A stretch of DNA of 64,000 nt from assembly GCF_024753545.1 (NCBI RefSeq), contig NZ_JANTOO010000010.1, positions 1 to 64,000 of the forward strand, written 5' to 3'. Origin of the DNA: Lysinibacillus pinottii. GTDB lineage: Bacteria; Bacillota; Bacilli; Bacillales_A; Planococcaceae. The stretch's first letter is position 1. Each line of letters begins with the position of its first letter. The notes beneath the pieces were generated by a model. It had not been told where the DNA came from and did no database searches. It saw nothing but the letters and a program-made list of their open reading frames with translations. Shown here piece after piece: positions 8,714 through 17,010 of the stretch. Both the position numbers and the translations under genes were made by a program.

Positions 8714-9658
8714 TCATTCATTGTATTGCTTCATAAGTTCCTGTAATTTGCTTTTAATTTGTTCTCGTACTATTGGAGGATGTTTTACATTAGCCTCCAT
8801 GCCTAAGCCTAGAAAAAAATGGACTAACCACGGTGTAAAGGAAGAGTTCACTGTTGCGAGTATCTTCCCATGTCCGTTCTCACGAAGCTCTATCCATTGG
8901 GATAACCATAGTTCTGATTGACAACGTCTTACTCCTTCTGAGGTTAAATCTACCTCAAGATTGAACATATTTTCTTCGTGCGCTGGTATAATCCACGACT
9001 TGATGTGCTCATTCGTCATATCTAATTTCAAACTTTGATCTTCAGCAAAAGAAAAATCTTTCACCCGATCTATTCGAAATACTCGGTAATCCTCTGCTAG
9101 GAAACAATAAGCCTGACAGTACCATAACCCGTTCATCGTATAGATTCCAAGAGGTTGAATCGTTCTATTTTTAGTAGTAGCGGATTCATACAAGATTGTG
9201 ACGACCTGTTGTTGAAGTGCAGCATCCAATAATTCCTTTAAAAAGGGCACCTCTAATTCATGAGGAGGTACCCAGAAAAGAAGACGTTGCTGCATACTTT
9301 CAATCTTTTGCTTTAGCTCACTTGATAAATAGTAGAAAAACTTATCTAATGCAGTATTTACTTCATTTTTGAAGGGGAGAGCTTTGTAATTATGTAATGA
9401 TTGGCAAGCAAAGAACAAAGCAATTGCCTCGTGTTCGGTAAAGCTGATAGGTGGTAGCACTTTTTCACGCAAAACACGATAACCACCATTAGGCCCAGCT
9501 TCGGAATAAAGCGGGACACCTAGTTCACTCAGTTCCATTAAATCACGAATCATTGTTCGGCGTGAAACACCACATTCTTCAGCCATCTCCTGAATAGTAA
9601 ACTTTTTACGTTCATTGACCTTCATCATGAGCTGAATAAGTCTTTGAGCCTTGTGCAT
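8714..9658 (-). CDS. YafY-type transcriptional regulator (HTH_11 plus WYL domain)
   Basis: A 314-residue protein with an N-terminal winged helix-turn-helix (FTIQEMAEECGVSRRTMIRDL at about 20-40) followed by a WYL ligand-sensing domain and a C-terminal WCX-like extension. GGAGGAGGAG sits upstream of the ATG. It is divergently oriented to the small barrel-fold gene and the AlkC-type glycosylase. A perfect inverted repeat GTGACAA-TAG-TTGTCAC lies 35 bases upstream of its start, a natural operator for this regulator. WYL proteins often respond to nucleic-acid ligands and control DNA-damage or defence genes, which fits the neighbour. Confidence 0.88.
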   Translation of the reverse strand: MHKAQRLIQLMMKVNERKKFTIQEMAEECGVSRRTMIRDLMELSELGVPLYSEAGPNGGYRVLREKVLPPISFTEHEAIALFFACQSLHNYKALPFKNEVNTALDKFFYYLSSELKQKIESMQQRLLFWVPPHELEVPFLKELLDAALQQQVVTILYESATTKNRTIQPLGIYTMNGLWYCQAYCFLAEDYRVFRIDRVKDFSFAEDQSLKLDMTNEHIKSWIIPAHEENMFNLEVDLTSEGVRRCQSELWLSQWIELRENGHGKILATVNSSFTPWLVHFFLGLGMEANVKHPPIVREQIKSKLQELMKQYNE

Positions 9659-9692
9659 GGAAAGCTCCTCCTCCTAAAAAACTAAATTAATA

Positions 9693-9709
9693 GTGACAAT
9701 AGTTGTCAC
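9693..9709. promoter_or_regulatory. Palindromic operator candidate for the WYL regulator
   Basis: Perfect 7-bp arms GTGACAA and TTGTCAC around TAG, in the 154-base gap between divergent genes. YafY-type regulators bind short inverted repeats of this kind beside their own gene. Binding is inferred. Confidence 0.65.
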
Positions 9710-9812
9710 CATTATCCCGTATAGTAAAACTCGAAGTCAATGTTTATAAAGCTTTGACATCATGACAGGATACACATGGACCTCATCATCAAAAGCCGAA
9801 AGGAGATAAAAA

Positions 9813-10148
9813 ATGGAACTAGAAAAACAAAACTATGTAATGGAAGTTGTTTTATTTGAACTGAAGGAGGGGATTGACAAGCATCGTTTTTGTCAGGCGG
9901 CTGCGGCACTTACGGAGTTACTAAAGCTTGAAATATCAGGATTTAAGGGCCGCACTTTGCTACATACATTCAATGAAAATCAATGGACGGACATCATATA
10001 TTGGGGTGATATGGATAGTGCTCGAAGTGCTATGGAGAAGCTGAAGTCTATGTCAGCATTTCAAATTTTTGTCTCTATGATTGATTCACGGGAGATTACA
10101 CAAAGACTTCTAGTTCCGGCTAATTTAAACGAATTGAACTATAACTAA
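9813..10148 (+). CDS. Small dimeric alpha/beta-barrel-like protein (antibiotic biosynthesis monooxygenase-like)
   Basis: A 111-residue protein with a beta-alpha-beta-beta pattern (VMEVVLFELKEGIDKHRFCQAA, then GFKGRTLLHTFNENQWTDIIYWGDMDSA). This resembles the ABM/ferredoxin-like barrel fold that functions as a homodimer, commonly seen next to YafY-type regulators. The start has an AAAGGAG site. It is 6 bases from the downstream DNA glycosylase gene, so the pair is an operon under control of the divergent WYL regulator. Substrate unknown. Confidence 0.65.
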   Translation: MELEKQNYVMEVVLFELKEGIDKHRFCQAAAALTELLKLEISGFKGRTLLHTFNENQWTDIIYWGDMDSARSAMEKLKSMSAFQIFVSMIDSREITQRLLVPANLNELNYN

Positions 10149-10160
10149 AGGGGAATGGAC

Positions 10161-11243
10161 ATGGCTGACACATTTGAGGGTAAATATACAACCGATTTCT
10201 TTCATCAATTCATAAATATATTACAGGGTGAATACCCTGCCTTTGATTCACATAAGTTCATGAATTTAATTTATGACGACGAATGGGAAACGAAAAAATT
10301 CAAACAACGTATTAGGCATATTAGTACTTCTTTACGGACAACTTTACCGACATCCTATCGTGAGGCATTATCTATATTGATACAAATGGCACCTAAATGT
10401 AAGGGAGTGGAATATTTATTTTTGCCTGATTTTGTCGAAGTAAATGGACTAGATGATTGGCAAGCCTCCATTCATGGATTAGAGGTGTTTACGGAATTTT
10501 CTAGCTCAGAGTTTGCTGTTCGGCCTTTTATTGTAAAAGACCCACAAAAGATGATAGATCAAATGTTAGAGTGGGCGAGTCATCCAAATCCTCATATCAG
10601 GCGATTAGCTAGTGAGGGGTGTCGCCCTAGGCTACCTTGGGCATCTGCATTGGAAGTTTACAAATTGGATCCGTCACCAATCTTACCGATATTGAACCTG
10701 CTCAAACAGGATCCATCTGTCTATGTACAGAAAAGTGTCGCTAATAATTTGAATGAAATTTCCAAGGATCATCCCGAACTAGTGAAACGGCTTGCGCGTG
10801 AGTGGCACGGAGAAAGTTCAATCACCGATTGGATTATTAAGCATGGATGTCGTGGTTTATTGCGAAAAGGAGATGCTGAGGTACTTTTCTTGTTCGGCTT
10901 TGACAGCTTTCCAGACGTAACCGTCCATGAGTTAACGCTAGGAAAAGAAAGGTTGTCGATTGGACAAACCCTTGATTTTGCATTTACTGTTCAGACAAAT
11001 TCTACTACACCACAGAAGCTCCGAATCGAATATGGGATAGATTTTGTCAAAGCGAATGGAGCGACTTCAAGAAAACTATTTAAAATAACGGAACGTATCT
11101 TCGAAAAAGAGGGTCACCAATATACACGGCGTCACCATTTTAAAGACTTGACAACCCGCAAGCATTACCCAGGCCAACATAAGCTAGCCGTAATTATAAA
11201 TGGAAAAGAGCTCGCTACAACCGAATTTTGCGTGGAACACTAA
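10161..11243 (+). CDS. DNA alkylation repair protein, AlkC-type HEAT-repeat glycosylase
   Basis: About 360 residues: HEAT-like helical repeats (about 1-235) with the AlkC/AlkD-type stretch ASHPNPHIRRLASEGCRPRL and LPWASALEVYKLDPSPILPI, followed by a beta-rich C-terminal domain (about 245-360) that resembles the Ig-like domain known in AlkC. Such enzymes excise 3-methyladenine-type bases without base flipping. The ATG at 10161 is preferred to 10155, which lies directly against the AGGGGA site. It is co-transcribed with the small barrel protein and probably controlled by the WYL regulator. A second, shorter relative occurs at 21263. Confidence 0.82.
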   Translation: MADTFEGKYTTDFFHQFINILQGEYPAFDSHKFMNLIYDDEWETKKFKQRIRHISTSLRTTLPTSYREALSILIQMAPKCKGVEYLFLPDFVEVNGLDDWQASIHGLEVFTEFSSSEFAVRPFIVKDPQKMIDQMLEWASHPNPHIRRLASEGCRPRLPWASALEVYKLDPSPILPILNLLKQDPSVYVQKSVANNLNEISKDHPELVKRLAREWHGESSITDWIIKHGCRGLLRKGDAEVLFLFGFDSFPDVTVHELTLGKERLSIGQTLDFAFTVQTNSTTPQKLRIEYGIDFVKANGATSRKLFKITERIFEKEGHQYTRRHHFKDLTTRKHYPGQHKLAVIINGKELATTEFCVEH

Positions 11244-11274
11244 AGTAACCATACTGAAAAATGGGGAACAGAAG

Positions 11275-11394
11275 ATGAACAATGTAACAATAAGTGGCTT
11301 AGGATCAAGGGGCAACATTAGCCAGTGTGCTACTTAAAAGGGCTATCAAGTGACTAGATGGAATCGATCAATAGCAAAAGCAGAATCTAAGTAG
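11275..11394 (+). pseudogene. NAD(P)-binding oxidoreductase N-terminus, broken
   Basis: Reads MNNVTISGLGSRG, then after a frameshift TLASVLLKR, then GYQVTRWNRSIAKAES: the Rossmann N-terminus of a 6-phosphogluconate dehydrogenase/imine-reductase-like protein (GxGxxG, then VxxWNR). Two frame changes and loss of everything downstream make it a fragment. Confidence 0.7.
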
Positions 11395-11443
11395 ACCACG
11401 TGATAGGTGGCTTATTTCATAGAAGAAAACTATAAAACGCTTA

Positions 11444-11471
11444 GGGGTCACTGAAACGGAGGGAGTGACCC
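11444..11471 (-). terminator. Hairpin after the zinc-ribbon gene
   Basis: GGGTCACT and GAGTGACCC arms separated by 10 bases, just past the stop of the minus-strand gene at 11485. The following T-content is modest, so termination strength is uncertain. Confidence 0.45.
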
Positions 11472-11484
11472 ATTTAACTAGAGG

Positions 11485-11685
11485 TTATTTAAAATATTGT
11501 GGTTTTTCCACTTTAATAGAGGCTACTTCTCCGCAGTCTTTACAAAAGGTAACAATAAACGGGGACCCAACTGAAAAGACAGAATCAATAGGTCTAATAT
11601 TTCCTTGATTAAAATCGCCACCAACTTGTCCAATCGTAAAAGAATCATGACCACAGGACTTGCAAACCACCTTTTTATCTTCCAC
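11485..11685 (-). CDS. Small zinc-ribbon protein
   Basis: 66 residues with two CxxC knuckles: CKSCGHD near the N-terminus and CKDCGE near residue 50, a classic zinc-ribbon, with a central GGDFNQGNIRP loop. The minus-strand start is preceded by AGAGGTGATAG. It stands alone between a pseudogene and plus-strand genes. Function unknown. Confidence 0.65.
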   Translation of the reverse strand: MEDKKVVCKSCGHDSFTIGQVGGDFNQGNIRPIDSVFSVGSPFIVTFCKDCGEVASIKVEKPQYFK

Positions 11686-11863
11686 GCTATCACCTCTTTA
11701 TGTAATATATGTAAATTGTATCATAAAAAGGAGAATGTGGCATGCAAGCTTATATTCCAACATTATTCGCGACTTGATATCGACATATTTCGGAGGATTT
11801 ACTCGGAATTTGAAAAATAATTTTGTAGTAATATAGGGTATATAAAGATGGAGGAGGTTTTAT

Positions 11864-12232
11864 ATGCCTGATTTATTGCTAATCCTTTTTTTATTAAACC
11901 TTTCTATATTTCTTTTGCATGAAATGGATGCGATAAGGCGCTCAGAGTGGCGATTATTTATTGTATTAAAAGATATGAAAGATTCAAAGGCTTATCAAGT
12001 ATTCATAGTTATACATCTTTTTCTTTATGTCATTATTCTTTCCCTACTATTCAGTCCATATCAAACAATAACTTTTTGGGTTCTTGATATATTCTTTATC
12101 ATACATACAATCCTACACTTATTATTTGAAAGACATCCTCGAAACGAATTTAAAAATACGTTTTCAAGAGCTATCATTTATCCCATGGGATTTCTTGCGA
12201 CAATCCACTTATTCTTTTTAATAAATATTTAG
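11864..12232 (+). CDS. Small integral membrane protein (DUF6713-like)
   Basis: 122 residues with four hydrophobic segments (about 3-19, 45-62, 68-86, 104-121) and a conserved-looking cytoplasmic motif LLHEMDAIRRSEWRLF after the first segment. The H-E-x-D-A-I-R-R-x-E-W pattern is what I associate with DUF6713-type membrane proteins; the family name is uncertain. The ATG follows GGAGGAGG. No operon partner. Confidence 0.6.
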   Translation: MPDLLLILFLLNLSIFLLHEMDAIRRSEWRLFIVLKDMKDSKAYQVFIVIHLFLYVIILSLLFSPYQTITFWVLDIFFIIHTILHLLFERHPRNEFKNTFSRAIIYPMGFLATIHLFFLINI

Positions 12233-12542
12233 ATATAATCGTATAAGGTACTATGGATTACCTTTTTTACCCATGAGGATACATGGAGCAAGTAGAATAT
12301 GCTGAAGCTAGCTGGTACAAAGCTAATAATGGAAAGCCCTATACGGAAGTATAAGGCTTTTCGGCATGAACTAACATTTAGAAAATCTGTGTTAATTCCG
12401 AATTTACAAACCGTTCGGCAGTAATGATAGTTCCTGAAGCTATGCGTCCATAAACGCTATATATTCCGCCATTTTAATTAGGAACAATTTCAACTTCATA
12501 CTGAAGCTAGCTTCCAACGCCTGAAGCTACAAGTTTATTCAA

Positions 12543-12755
12543 TCAGCTTCTATTTTTAGCTTTTTCCGTTTCTACTTTTTTACTTCTAAGTAGCAATGCC
12601 ATGAATATAAAACTTGCTACCCAAAAGGAAAAGAATAAATTTTCGAACAATGCCCAATTATCGTTTTTGAAATAATCCCAAATCATTGTAATTAAAAACA
12701 GGGTTACAAGGAAAGCAAAATACAGTAATTTTCCTAATGTGGTCAACTGAAACAC
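12543..12755 (-). CDS. Small two-segment membrane protein
   Basis: 70 residues with two hydrophobic stretches (about 8-24 and 37-55) and a basic C-terminus (RSKKVETEKAKNRS). The minus-strand start follows AGAGGTG. No family recognised. The flanks are non-coding. Confidence 0.5.
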   Translation of the reverse strand: MFQLTTLGKLLYFAFLVTLFLITMIWDYFKNDNWALFENLFFSFWVASFIFMALLLRSKKVETEKAKNRS

Positions 12756-12894
12756 CTCTTATGTAAGTTATAATGGTGTAACTCATCACTTATAAGGAGG
12801 CTGTGACGGTCAACTAGCGCCACAGCCATAATCAGTGCGTGCGATACACTTCATTATAGTGTGTGTCATTTATGGTTACTTATACATAAAGAAA

Positions 12895-12922
12895 CAGCTG
12901 TAACGTCGTCGCACGCTACAGC
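12895..12922. terminator. Inverted repeat, CGCTACAGC family
   Basis: AGCTGTAACGT pairs with ACGCTACAGCT. It lies downstream of the minus-strand catalase pseudogene. Similar hairpins with the ACGCTACAGCTC arm occur near 50950 and, more diverged, near 14070 and 45530. Confidence 0.45.
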
Positions 12923-12938
12923 TTAGATTGTGTATAAA

Positions 12939-13387
12939 TTAATGATGCGTATCTTTAAGGCCAGAACTATGTGCATTTGGCATAACTGGTACTGGGAATC
13001 CTGCAGTGTTGAGTCTAACACAAAGTTAAATGGAGCATTAGGATAGCCCATTTCAACAAACTTTCTACACTTAGGATATTGGCATACACCCAAGAGAGCA
13101 TCGACAGCTAAAGATGATTGTGCACCCAATATCATGGTATGGGTATACATGTCTAACCGCTTCTCTGAAGGAGCTTGGTCCATACCTTTGTTCTACATGG
13201 AAAACGCCACGAAGTAAATCACCATATTGTGTTTCTTTGCCCCTGAAATTAGAGCTGTGAATTGCATCATGATTCTCATTTTACCTTAACGACCATCTAA
13301 TATTTCTTGCAATACACGTGCTGCTTGTTGATCCGGTTTATCAGGTTTAATGAGGTTCATTAATTCTTCTTTGTAAATAATTTACAT
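12939..13387 (-). pseudogene. Manganese catalase pseudogene
   Basis: Starting at an ATG followed immediately by a stop, the reading gives KPDKPDQQAARVLQEILDG, then MMQFTA and pieces of NFRGKE-x-QYGDLLRG after frame changes, then AQSSLAVDA, then YPKCRKFVEMGYPNAPFNF and finally AGFPVPVMPNAHSSGL before the stop at 12939. These match the N-terminus, middle and C-terminus of manganese catalases of the B. subtilis YdbD kind. About half of the protein, including most metal ligands, is deleted. The gene lies directly downstream of an intact DUF3231 gene on the same strand, so a spore- or oxidative-stress-linked pair has lost its enzyme. Confidence 0.8.
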
Positions 13388-13410
13388 GCCTCGATTGGGG
13401 GAAATAAGGT

Positions 13411-13920
13411 TTATTTTTCAGGATAATTCACATGTAATGGTGGTGGTACAAGCCAACCTTTATTTTTGTTAAGACGCAGTAGTTTAGCACCGATAAGAGC
13501 TTTTGCAGTATGGAACTGGCCATACATTAAAGCAATATCCTCTCGAGTGGAAGTGCCCATTGCCTGACTACATGCAACTAATCCAGCAGCTAGGTCTACT
13601 GACAGTGCAGCACTAATTTCTGGATCATTAAATTTAGCACCAGCAGGGATATCTTCCATTCTTGCTACAGGTCGTTCAGGTGAAGCAGGTGGTAAAGCAA
13701 CACCATTCGTTTTTAGAATTTTTTCTAATTGCTTTACTTCATCCCTACATGTTTCGATGATATCTTCAATAATTTTTTTAAGATCTTCATCCCCAGCGTG
13801 ATTATAAAACGTTTGATAGCCTGAAATCATACCATAATCAGCAATTAAATTTGACCAAACACTAAAAACTTCACCGTAATGCAATGGTTCATCTTTTGGA
13901 TTTCCACCAAGAATACCCAT
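13411..13920 (-). CDS. DUF3231 family protein
   Basis: 169 residues from the ATG at 13920, chosen because AAGGAAG lies 8 bases upstream; a longer frame begins at 13947. A single DUF3231 unit with helical, ferritin-like character (HYGEVFSVWSNLIADYGMIS; then a second helix pair with SAALSVDLAAGLVACSQAMG). Many DUF3231 proteins in spore formers contain two such units, so this is a half-length member. Function is not established; association with spores is suggested in related genera. Downstream lies the decayed manganese catalase. Confidence 0.82.
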   Translation of the reverse strand: MGILGGNPKDEPLHYGEVFSVWSNLIADYGMISGYQTFYNHAGDEDLKKIIEDIIETCRDEVKQLEKILKTNGVALPPASPERPVARMEDIPAGAKFNDPEISAALSVDLAAGLVACSQAMGTSTREDIALMYGQFHTAKALIGAKLLRLNKNKGWLVPPPLHVNYPEK

Positions 13921-13947
13921 ACTTTCACTTCCTTTTCTGGTTTTCAC

Positions 13948-14337
13948 CTTTATTTAACCAAAGGTAGTATGAGTGAAAAAAGAAATGAAATACCCTTTTA
14001 AAAAAATTATTTGAGGTATTAATAGTTGTTAGAACATTTATTGTATTAACGGCTAGCACAGAAAGAAGCCACAGCGATCGAATCACTGCAGCTCTTTAAG
14101 TAGTGAGACACTACGCAGGTTTTATATTGGCTGTTTATTGTCAAATTATACGTTATATTTTTATCGGGAAAAATAAAGTTAAAAGTATAGAACATCACTA
14201 GAAGGATAAGTTAAAACTTATTGAAGTGAATAAATTGACAAAAGAAAAGGAAAAGAATGAATTAGAGCAAGGAGAAATTGGATAGGAATTGAATCCTAAA
14301 AAACTCGAAATAAAAAAGAAAAAGAGCAAAAGAAATA
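13948..14337. other. Intergenic stretch with coding-like debris
   Basis: Around 14215-14335 one frame reads a lysine/glutamate-rich helix (VNKLTKEKEKNELEQGEIG, stop, ELNPKKLEIKKKKSKRNK) without a start, probably a gene remnant. A CACTGCAGCTC-type hairpin remnant lies near 14065-14095. Nothing else was seen. Confidence 0.4.
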
Positions 14338-14377
14338 AGAGATAATGCCACAAACCTAGGTTTGTGGCATTATCTCT
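14338..14377. promoter_or_regulatory. Perfect 40-bp palindrome upstream of the MBL-fold gene
   Basis: Left arm AGAGATAATGCCACAAACCT and its exact reverse complement meet at a CTAG centre with no loop. The arm ends 3 bases before AGAAAGAGGAG, the ribosome site of the gene at 14396. There is no T-run on the plus side, so it is not an ordinary terminator for upstream plus-strand transcription. It could be a dimer operator or a cruciform/hairpin controlling translation. Confidence 0.7.
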
Positions 14378-14395
14378 AAAGAAAGAGGAGTTAAT

Positions 14396-15241
14396 ATGGA
14401 CAAAGATTTAATGTATGGTGAAGACTATAAATTTATTCCGGCAACTTCTATTGGGAGTGGTGTTGGTATAGAAGTAGTGCCTGATTTATATCAATATACT
14501 ATTCAAATCGTAAATATTGTGCTTTATGGTGACCCAAATACAAAAGAATTTGTACTCATTGATGCAGGAATGCCCAAAAGTGCAGAGGAGATAATATCGG
14601 TAGTTGAGGAACGCTTTGGCTCCAATGCTCAGCCTAAAGCGATTATTCTGACACATGGTCATTTTGATCATGTGGGAGGGATTATCGAACTAATAAAACG
14701 ATGGAATATCCCTGTCTACGCTCATGCTTTGGAAATACCCTATTTAACTGGAACACAGGACTATCCAGTAGCTGACCCTGCTGTAAGTAGCGGATTGGTG
14801 GCAAAAATGTCTCCTATTTTTCCAAACGAAGCCATTAATTTAGGGGAAAACATTCAAGCAATCCCATCAGATGGTAGTGTCCCATTTATGTCAGATTTTC
14901 AATGGATTCACACCCCAGGGCATACGTCAGGTCATATATCATTATATCGTGAAAAGGATAAAGTACTTATTGTTGGAGATGCATTTGTGACTGTCAAACA
15001 AGAATCTCTTTATAAAGTTATTACACAGACAAAGGAAATTAGTGGTCCCCCTAGATATCTAACAACGAATTGGCAAGCCGCTCGAAAATCTGTTGAAAAA
15101 TTAGAAGCTTTAAAACCTTCTGTGGCGATTACAGGTCATGGATTACCAATGGAAGGTAAAGAATTGGCAAGGGAACTAAAAAAACTTGTAGATCATTTTG
15201 AACAAATTGCTCTCCCAAAACAAGGTAAATATCTTAATTAA
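14396..15241 (+). CDS. MBL-fold metallo-hydrolase
   Basis: 281 residues with the metallo-beta-lactamase-fold signature THGHFDHVGG at about 86-95, a second histidine in HTPGHTSGHI (about 179-188), the aspartate in VGDAF (about 200) and the last histidine in ITGHG (about 245). All metal ligands are present. Substrate class cannot be told (thioesterase, lactonase or glyoxalase-II-like are all possible). The start follows GAGGAG, itself just downstream of a perfect 40-bp palindrome. It stands as a single gene. Confidence 0.88.
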   Translation: MDKDLMYGEDYKFIPATSIGSGVGIEVVPDLYQYTIQIVNIVLYGDPNTKEFVLIDAGMPKSAEEIISVVEERFGSNAQPKAIILTHGHFDHVGGIIELIKRWNIPVYAHALEIPYLTGTQDYPVADPAVSSGLVAKMSPIFPNEAINLGENIQAIPSDGSVPFMSDFQWIHTPGHTSGHISLYREKDKVLIVGDAFVTVKQESLYKVITQTKEISGPPRYLTTNWQAARKSVEKLEALKPSVAITGHGLPMEGKELARELKKLVDHFEQIALPKQGKYLN

Positions 15242-15415
15242 TATTTTTGAATAACGTAGCATTTTCTTGCACATTTAAATAGGTCAGCATGAATTATGTC
15301 TTTTATGAATGCTGAAGAAGTGTATGAGGTACAGTTTTACTATACAGAGAATTGGACTATCAGGAACATGGATTAATGGTGTTTTTAAGTAAACGGACTG
15401 ATAACTAAAATAGAT
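15242..15415. other. Intergenic with short coding-like fragment
   Basis: An ATG at 15297 opens a 26-codon frame (MSFMNAEEVYEVQFYYTENW...) that ends at a stop and reads on imperfectly toward the terminator. Probably a truncated gene; not recognised. Confidence 0.3.
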
Positions 15416-15465
15416 AAAACGGCAAAATCCATTTATTATGTTTGGATTTTTGCCGTTTTTTATTG
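15416..15465 (+). terminator. Strong intrinsic terminator
   Basis: Arms AACGGCAAAATCC and GGATTTTTGCCGTT followed by TTTT. It separates the MBL region from the sigma-factor operon. Confidence 0.85.
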
Positions 15466-15512
15466 TATTACCACTTTTTTGAAGTAAACATTTAAAATAA
15501 TTTTAAATTATT

Positions 15513-15540
15513 TGCAACCTTTTGTGACCTTTATACGAGG
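15513..15540 (+). promoter_or_regulatory. ECF-type promoter of the sigma operon (candidate)
   Basis: A TGCAACC -35 block at 15513-15519 and a CGAGG -10 block at 15536-15540, spaced 16 bases, about 25 bases before the sigma gene start. AAC plus CGA/CGT at this spacing is the pattern of Bacillus ECF promoters, so the operon is probably autoregulated. Confidence 0.6.
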
Positions 15541-15562
15541 ATAGGTTGAAAGGTGGGAAGAG

Positions 15563-16027
15563 ATGGAACTTGAAACCATATATATTGATATATATCGCTA
15601 TTTATATTCACTTACGAAAAATCATAGTGCAGCGGAGGATTTGCTTCAGGACACATTTACAAAAGCGCATATTACCCTTCTTGGTCAAGACATTCAAGAC
15701 ATCAAACCTTGGCTTTTTAAAGTAGCTTACTATACATATATCGACAGTACACGAAAAGAGAAGCGGTATGTAACTTCCGACAAAATTGATCAAATGCATT
15801 TCAATACACCAGAGCAAATCATCGTTGAACAAGATGCTTATTTAAAATTAATCAACCTACTTGAACAAATTAAACCAATCGAAAAGCAAATTATTTTGTT
15901 ATGTGATGTACATGACTGTACAAATGAGCAAGCTGCAAACATTTTGCAATTAAACGTGAATACGGTGAAAAGTCATTTAGCGCGAGGTCGCAAAAAAATG
16001 CGCGTACTCATTAAAAGGGAGGAATAA
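15563..16027 (+). CDS. ECF-family RNA polymerase sigma factor
   Basis: 154 residues. Region 2 is clear (YRYLYSLTKNHSAAEDLLQDTFTKA, then KPWLFKVAYYTYIDSTRKEKR), as is region 4 with a helix-turn-helix (TNEQAANILQLNVNTVKSHLARGRKKM). Length is typical. The ATG follows AAGGTGGGAAG. The anti-sigma gene starts 2 bases after its stop. An ECF-like promoter upstream suggests positive autoregulation. The inducing signal is unknown; the partner has an extracytoplasmic part, so cell-envelope stress is a reasonable guess. Confidence 0.92.
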   Translation: MELETIYIDIYRYLYSLTKNHSAAEDLLQDTFTKAHITLLGQDIQDIKPWLFKVAYYTYIDSTRKEKRYVTSDKIDQMHFNTPEQIIVEQDAYLKLINLLEQIKPIEKQIILLCDVHDCTNEQAANILQLNVNTVKSHLARGRKKMRVLIKREE

Positions 16028-16029
16028 AG

Positions 16030-17010
16030 GTGGATTCTTATCAACAATTATTACAGCAAGCAAAGAATAGTGAGAAAGGAGATGCACCTTCAACAAATGT
16101 GATAAAAAAAGCCATTGCGTCATCTAAGTGGAAGCTGATTGTAACAACGCTGACGATTGCCCTTTTAATCGTCCCCACTTGTTATATGCTCACTTTTTTG
16201 TACTATGCCTTTGGTACAAAGTCTACAACCTTAATGGATGTGACAAGTCAGACACTTTATGTAACGGAACCGAATACGACATTGGAGGAACTTGAATTTG
16301 ATATGGAATTTTCGCTCTTTTCGATGGGATTATCATTTGAGCAATACAAGCAGATCGGTGACGAGGTCTATCCCGTGAAGCATTATGATACACGCTTTAT
16401 GTTAAATAATTTAGTGGGAAAGAAGATTACTTCAAAACTGGAAAAATCGTATCCAAAATATCCAACTGAAACGAATCAATGGCTAGTACATCCTAATAAT
16501 CGAGGAGAATTTAACACAATTGAGGAGCAAAGGAAATTAAAAGGATTACCTAATGAAACCGTTGTAGAAGCGTATCTTTCTTTCAATGATTTATATACAG
16601 TAGATCAAGTTATTCAGCAAATGCCAAATGTAGATGTCACCTGGGCAGCGATTTATACAGGAGTAGAAGACACCATGCTAAGTGCAAATGGGAATGTTGT
16701 ATCGCCTATTGGCTATCCTGTACAACCAGATCAAACAAATTGGTCCCCATTTAAAGGTGCTACTTCTCATGAACAAACGTTTTTATCCATATTAAATTTT
16801 CTAGTTGATTATGAGGAGACGGCTACTGCTGTTTCCGCTCATAAAAATCTGGACCTAAAAGAGAGAATCCATTATTTAAAACAGCATGATATGAAAACAT
16901 ATGGGGTTGTCGTTACAGGACCCAAAGCTGAGGTTGAACAGCTACAAAGTTTAACCATGATTAAGCATATGAAACTAGGGGAGGTTAAATTATGGAATTG
17001 GGTACGTTAA
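16030..17010 (+). CDS. Membrane anti-sigma factor (Sigma_reg_N/Sigma_reg_C type)
   Basis: 326 residues from a GTG start behind AAAGGGAGG. A short cytoplasmic N-terminus (about 1-35) is followed by one transmembrane segment (KLIVTTLTIALLIVPTCYML, about 37-60) and a large extracellular domain with the VEAYLSFNDLYTVDQV region of sigma-regulator C-terminal domains. It lacks an obvious zinc-binding HxxxCxxC motif, like B. subtilis YhdL-type anti-sigmas. It should sequester the ECF sigma encoded just upstream at the membrane until a signal releases it. Confidence 0.88.
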   Translation: MDSYQQLLQQAKNSEKGDAPSTNVIKKAIASSKWKLIVTTLTIALLIVPTCYMLTFLYYAFGTKSTTLMDVTSQTLYVTEPNTTLEELEFDMEFSLFSMGLSFEQYKQIGDEVYPVKHYDTRFMLNNLVGKKITSKLEKSYPKYPTETNQWLVHPNNRGEFNTIEEQRKLKGLPNETVVEAYLSFNDLYTVDQVIQQMPNVDVTWAAIYTGVEDTMLSANGNVVSPIGYPVQPDQTNWSPFKGATSHEQTFLSILNFLVDYEETATAVSAHKNLDLKERIHYLKQHDMKTYGVVVTGPKAEVEQLQSLTMIKHMKLGEVKLWNWVR

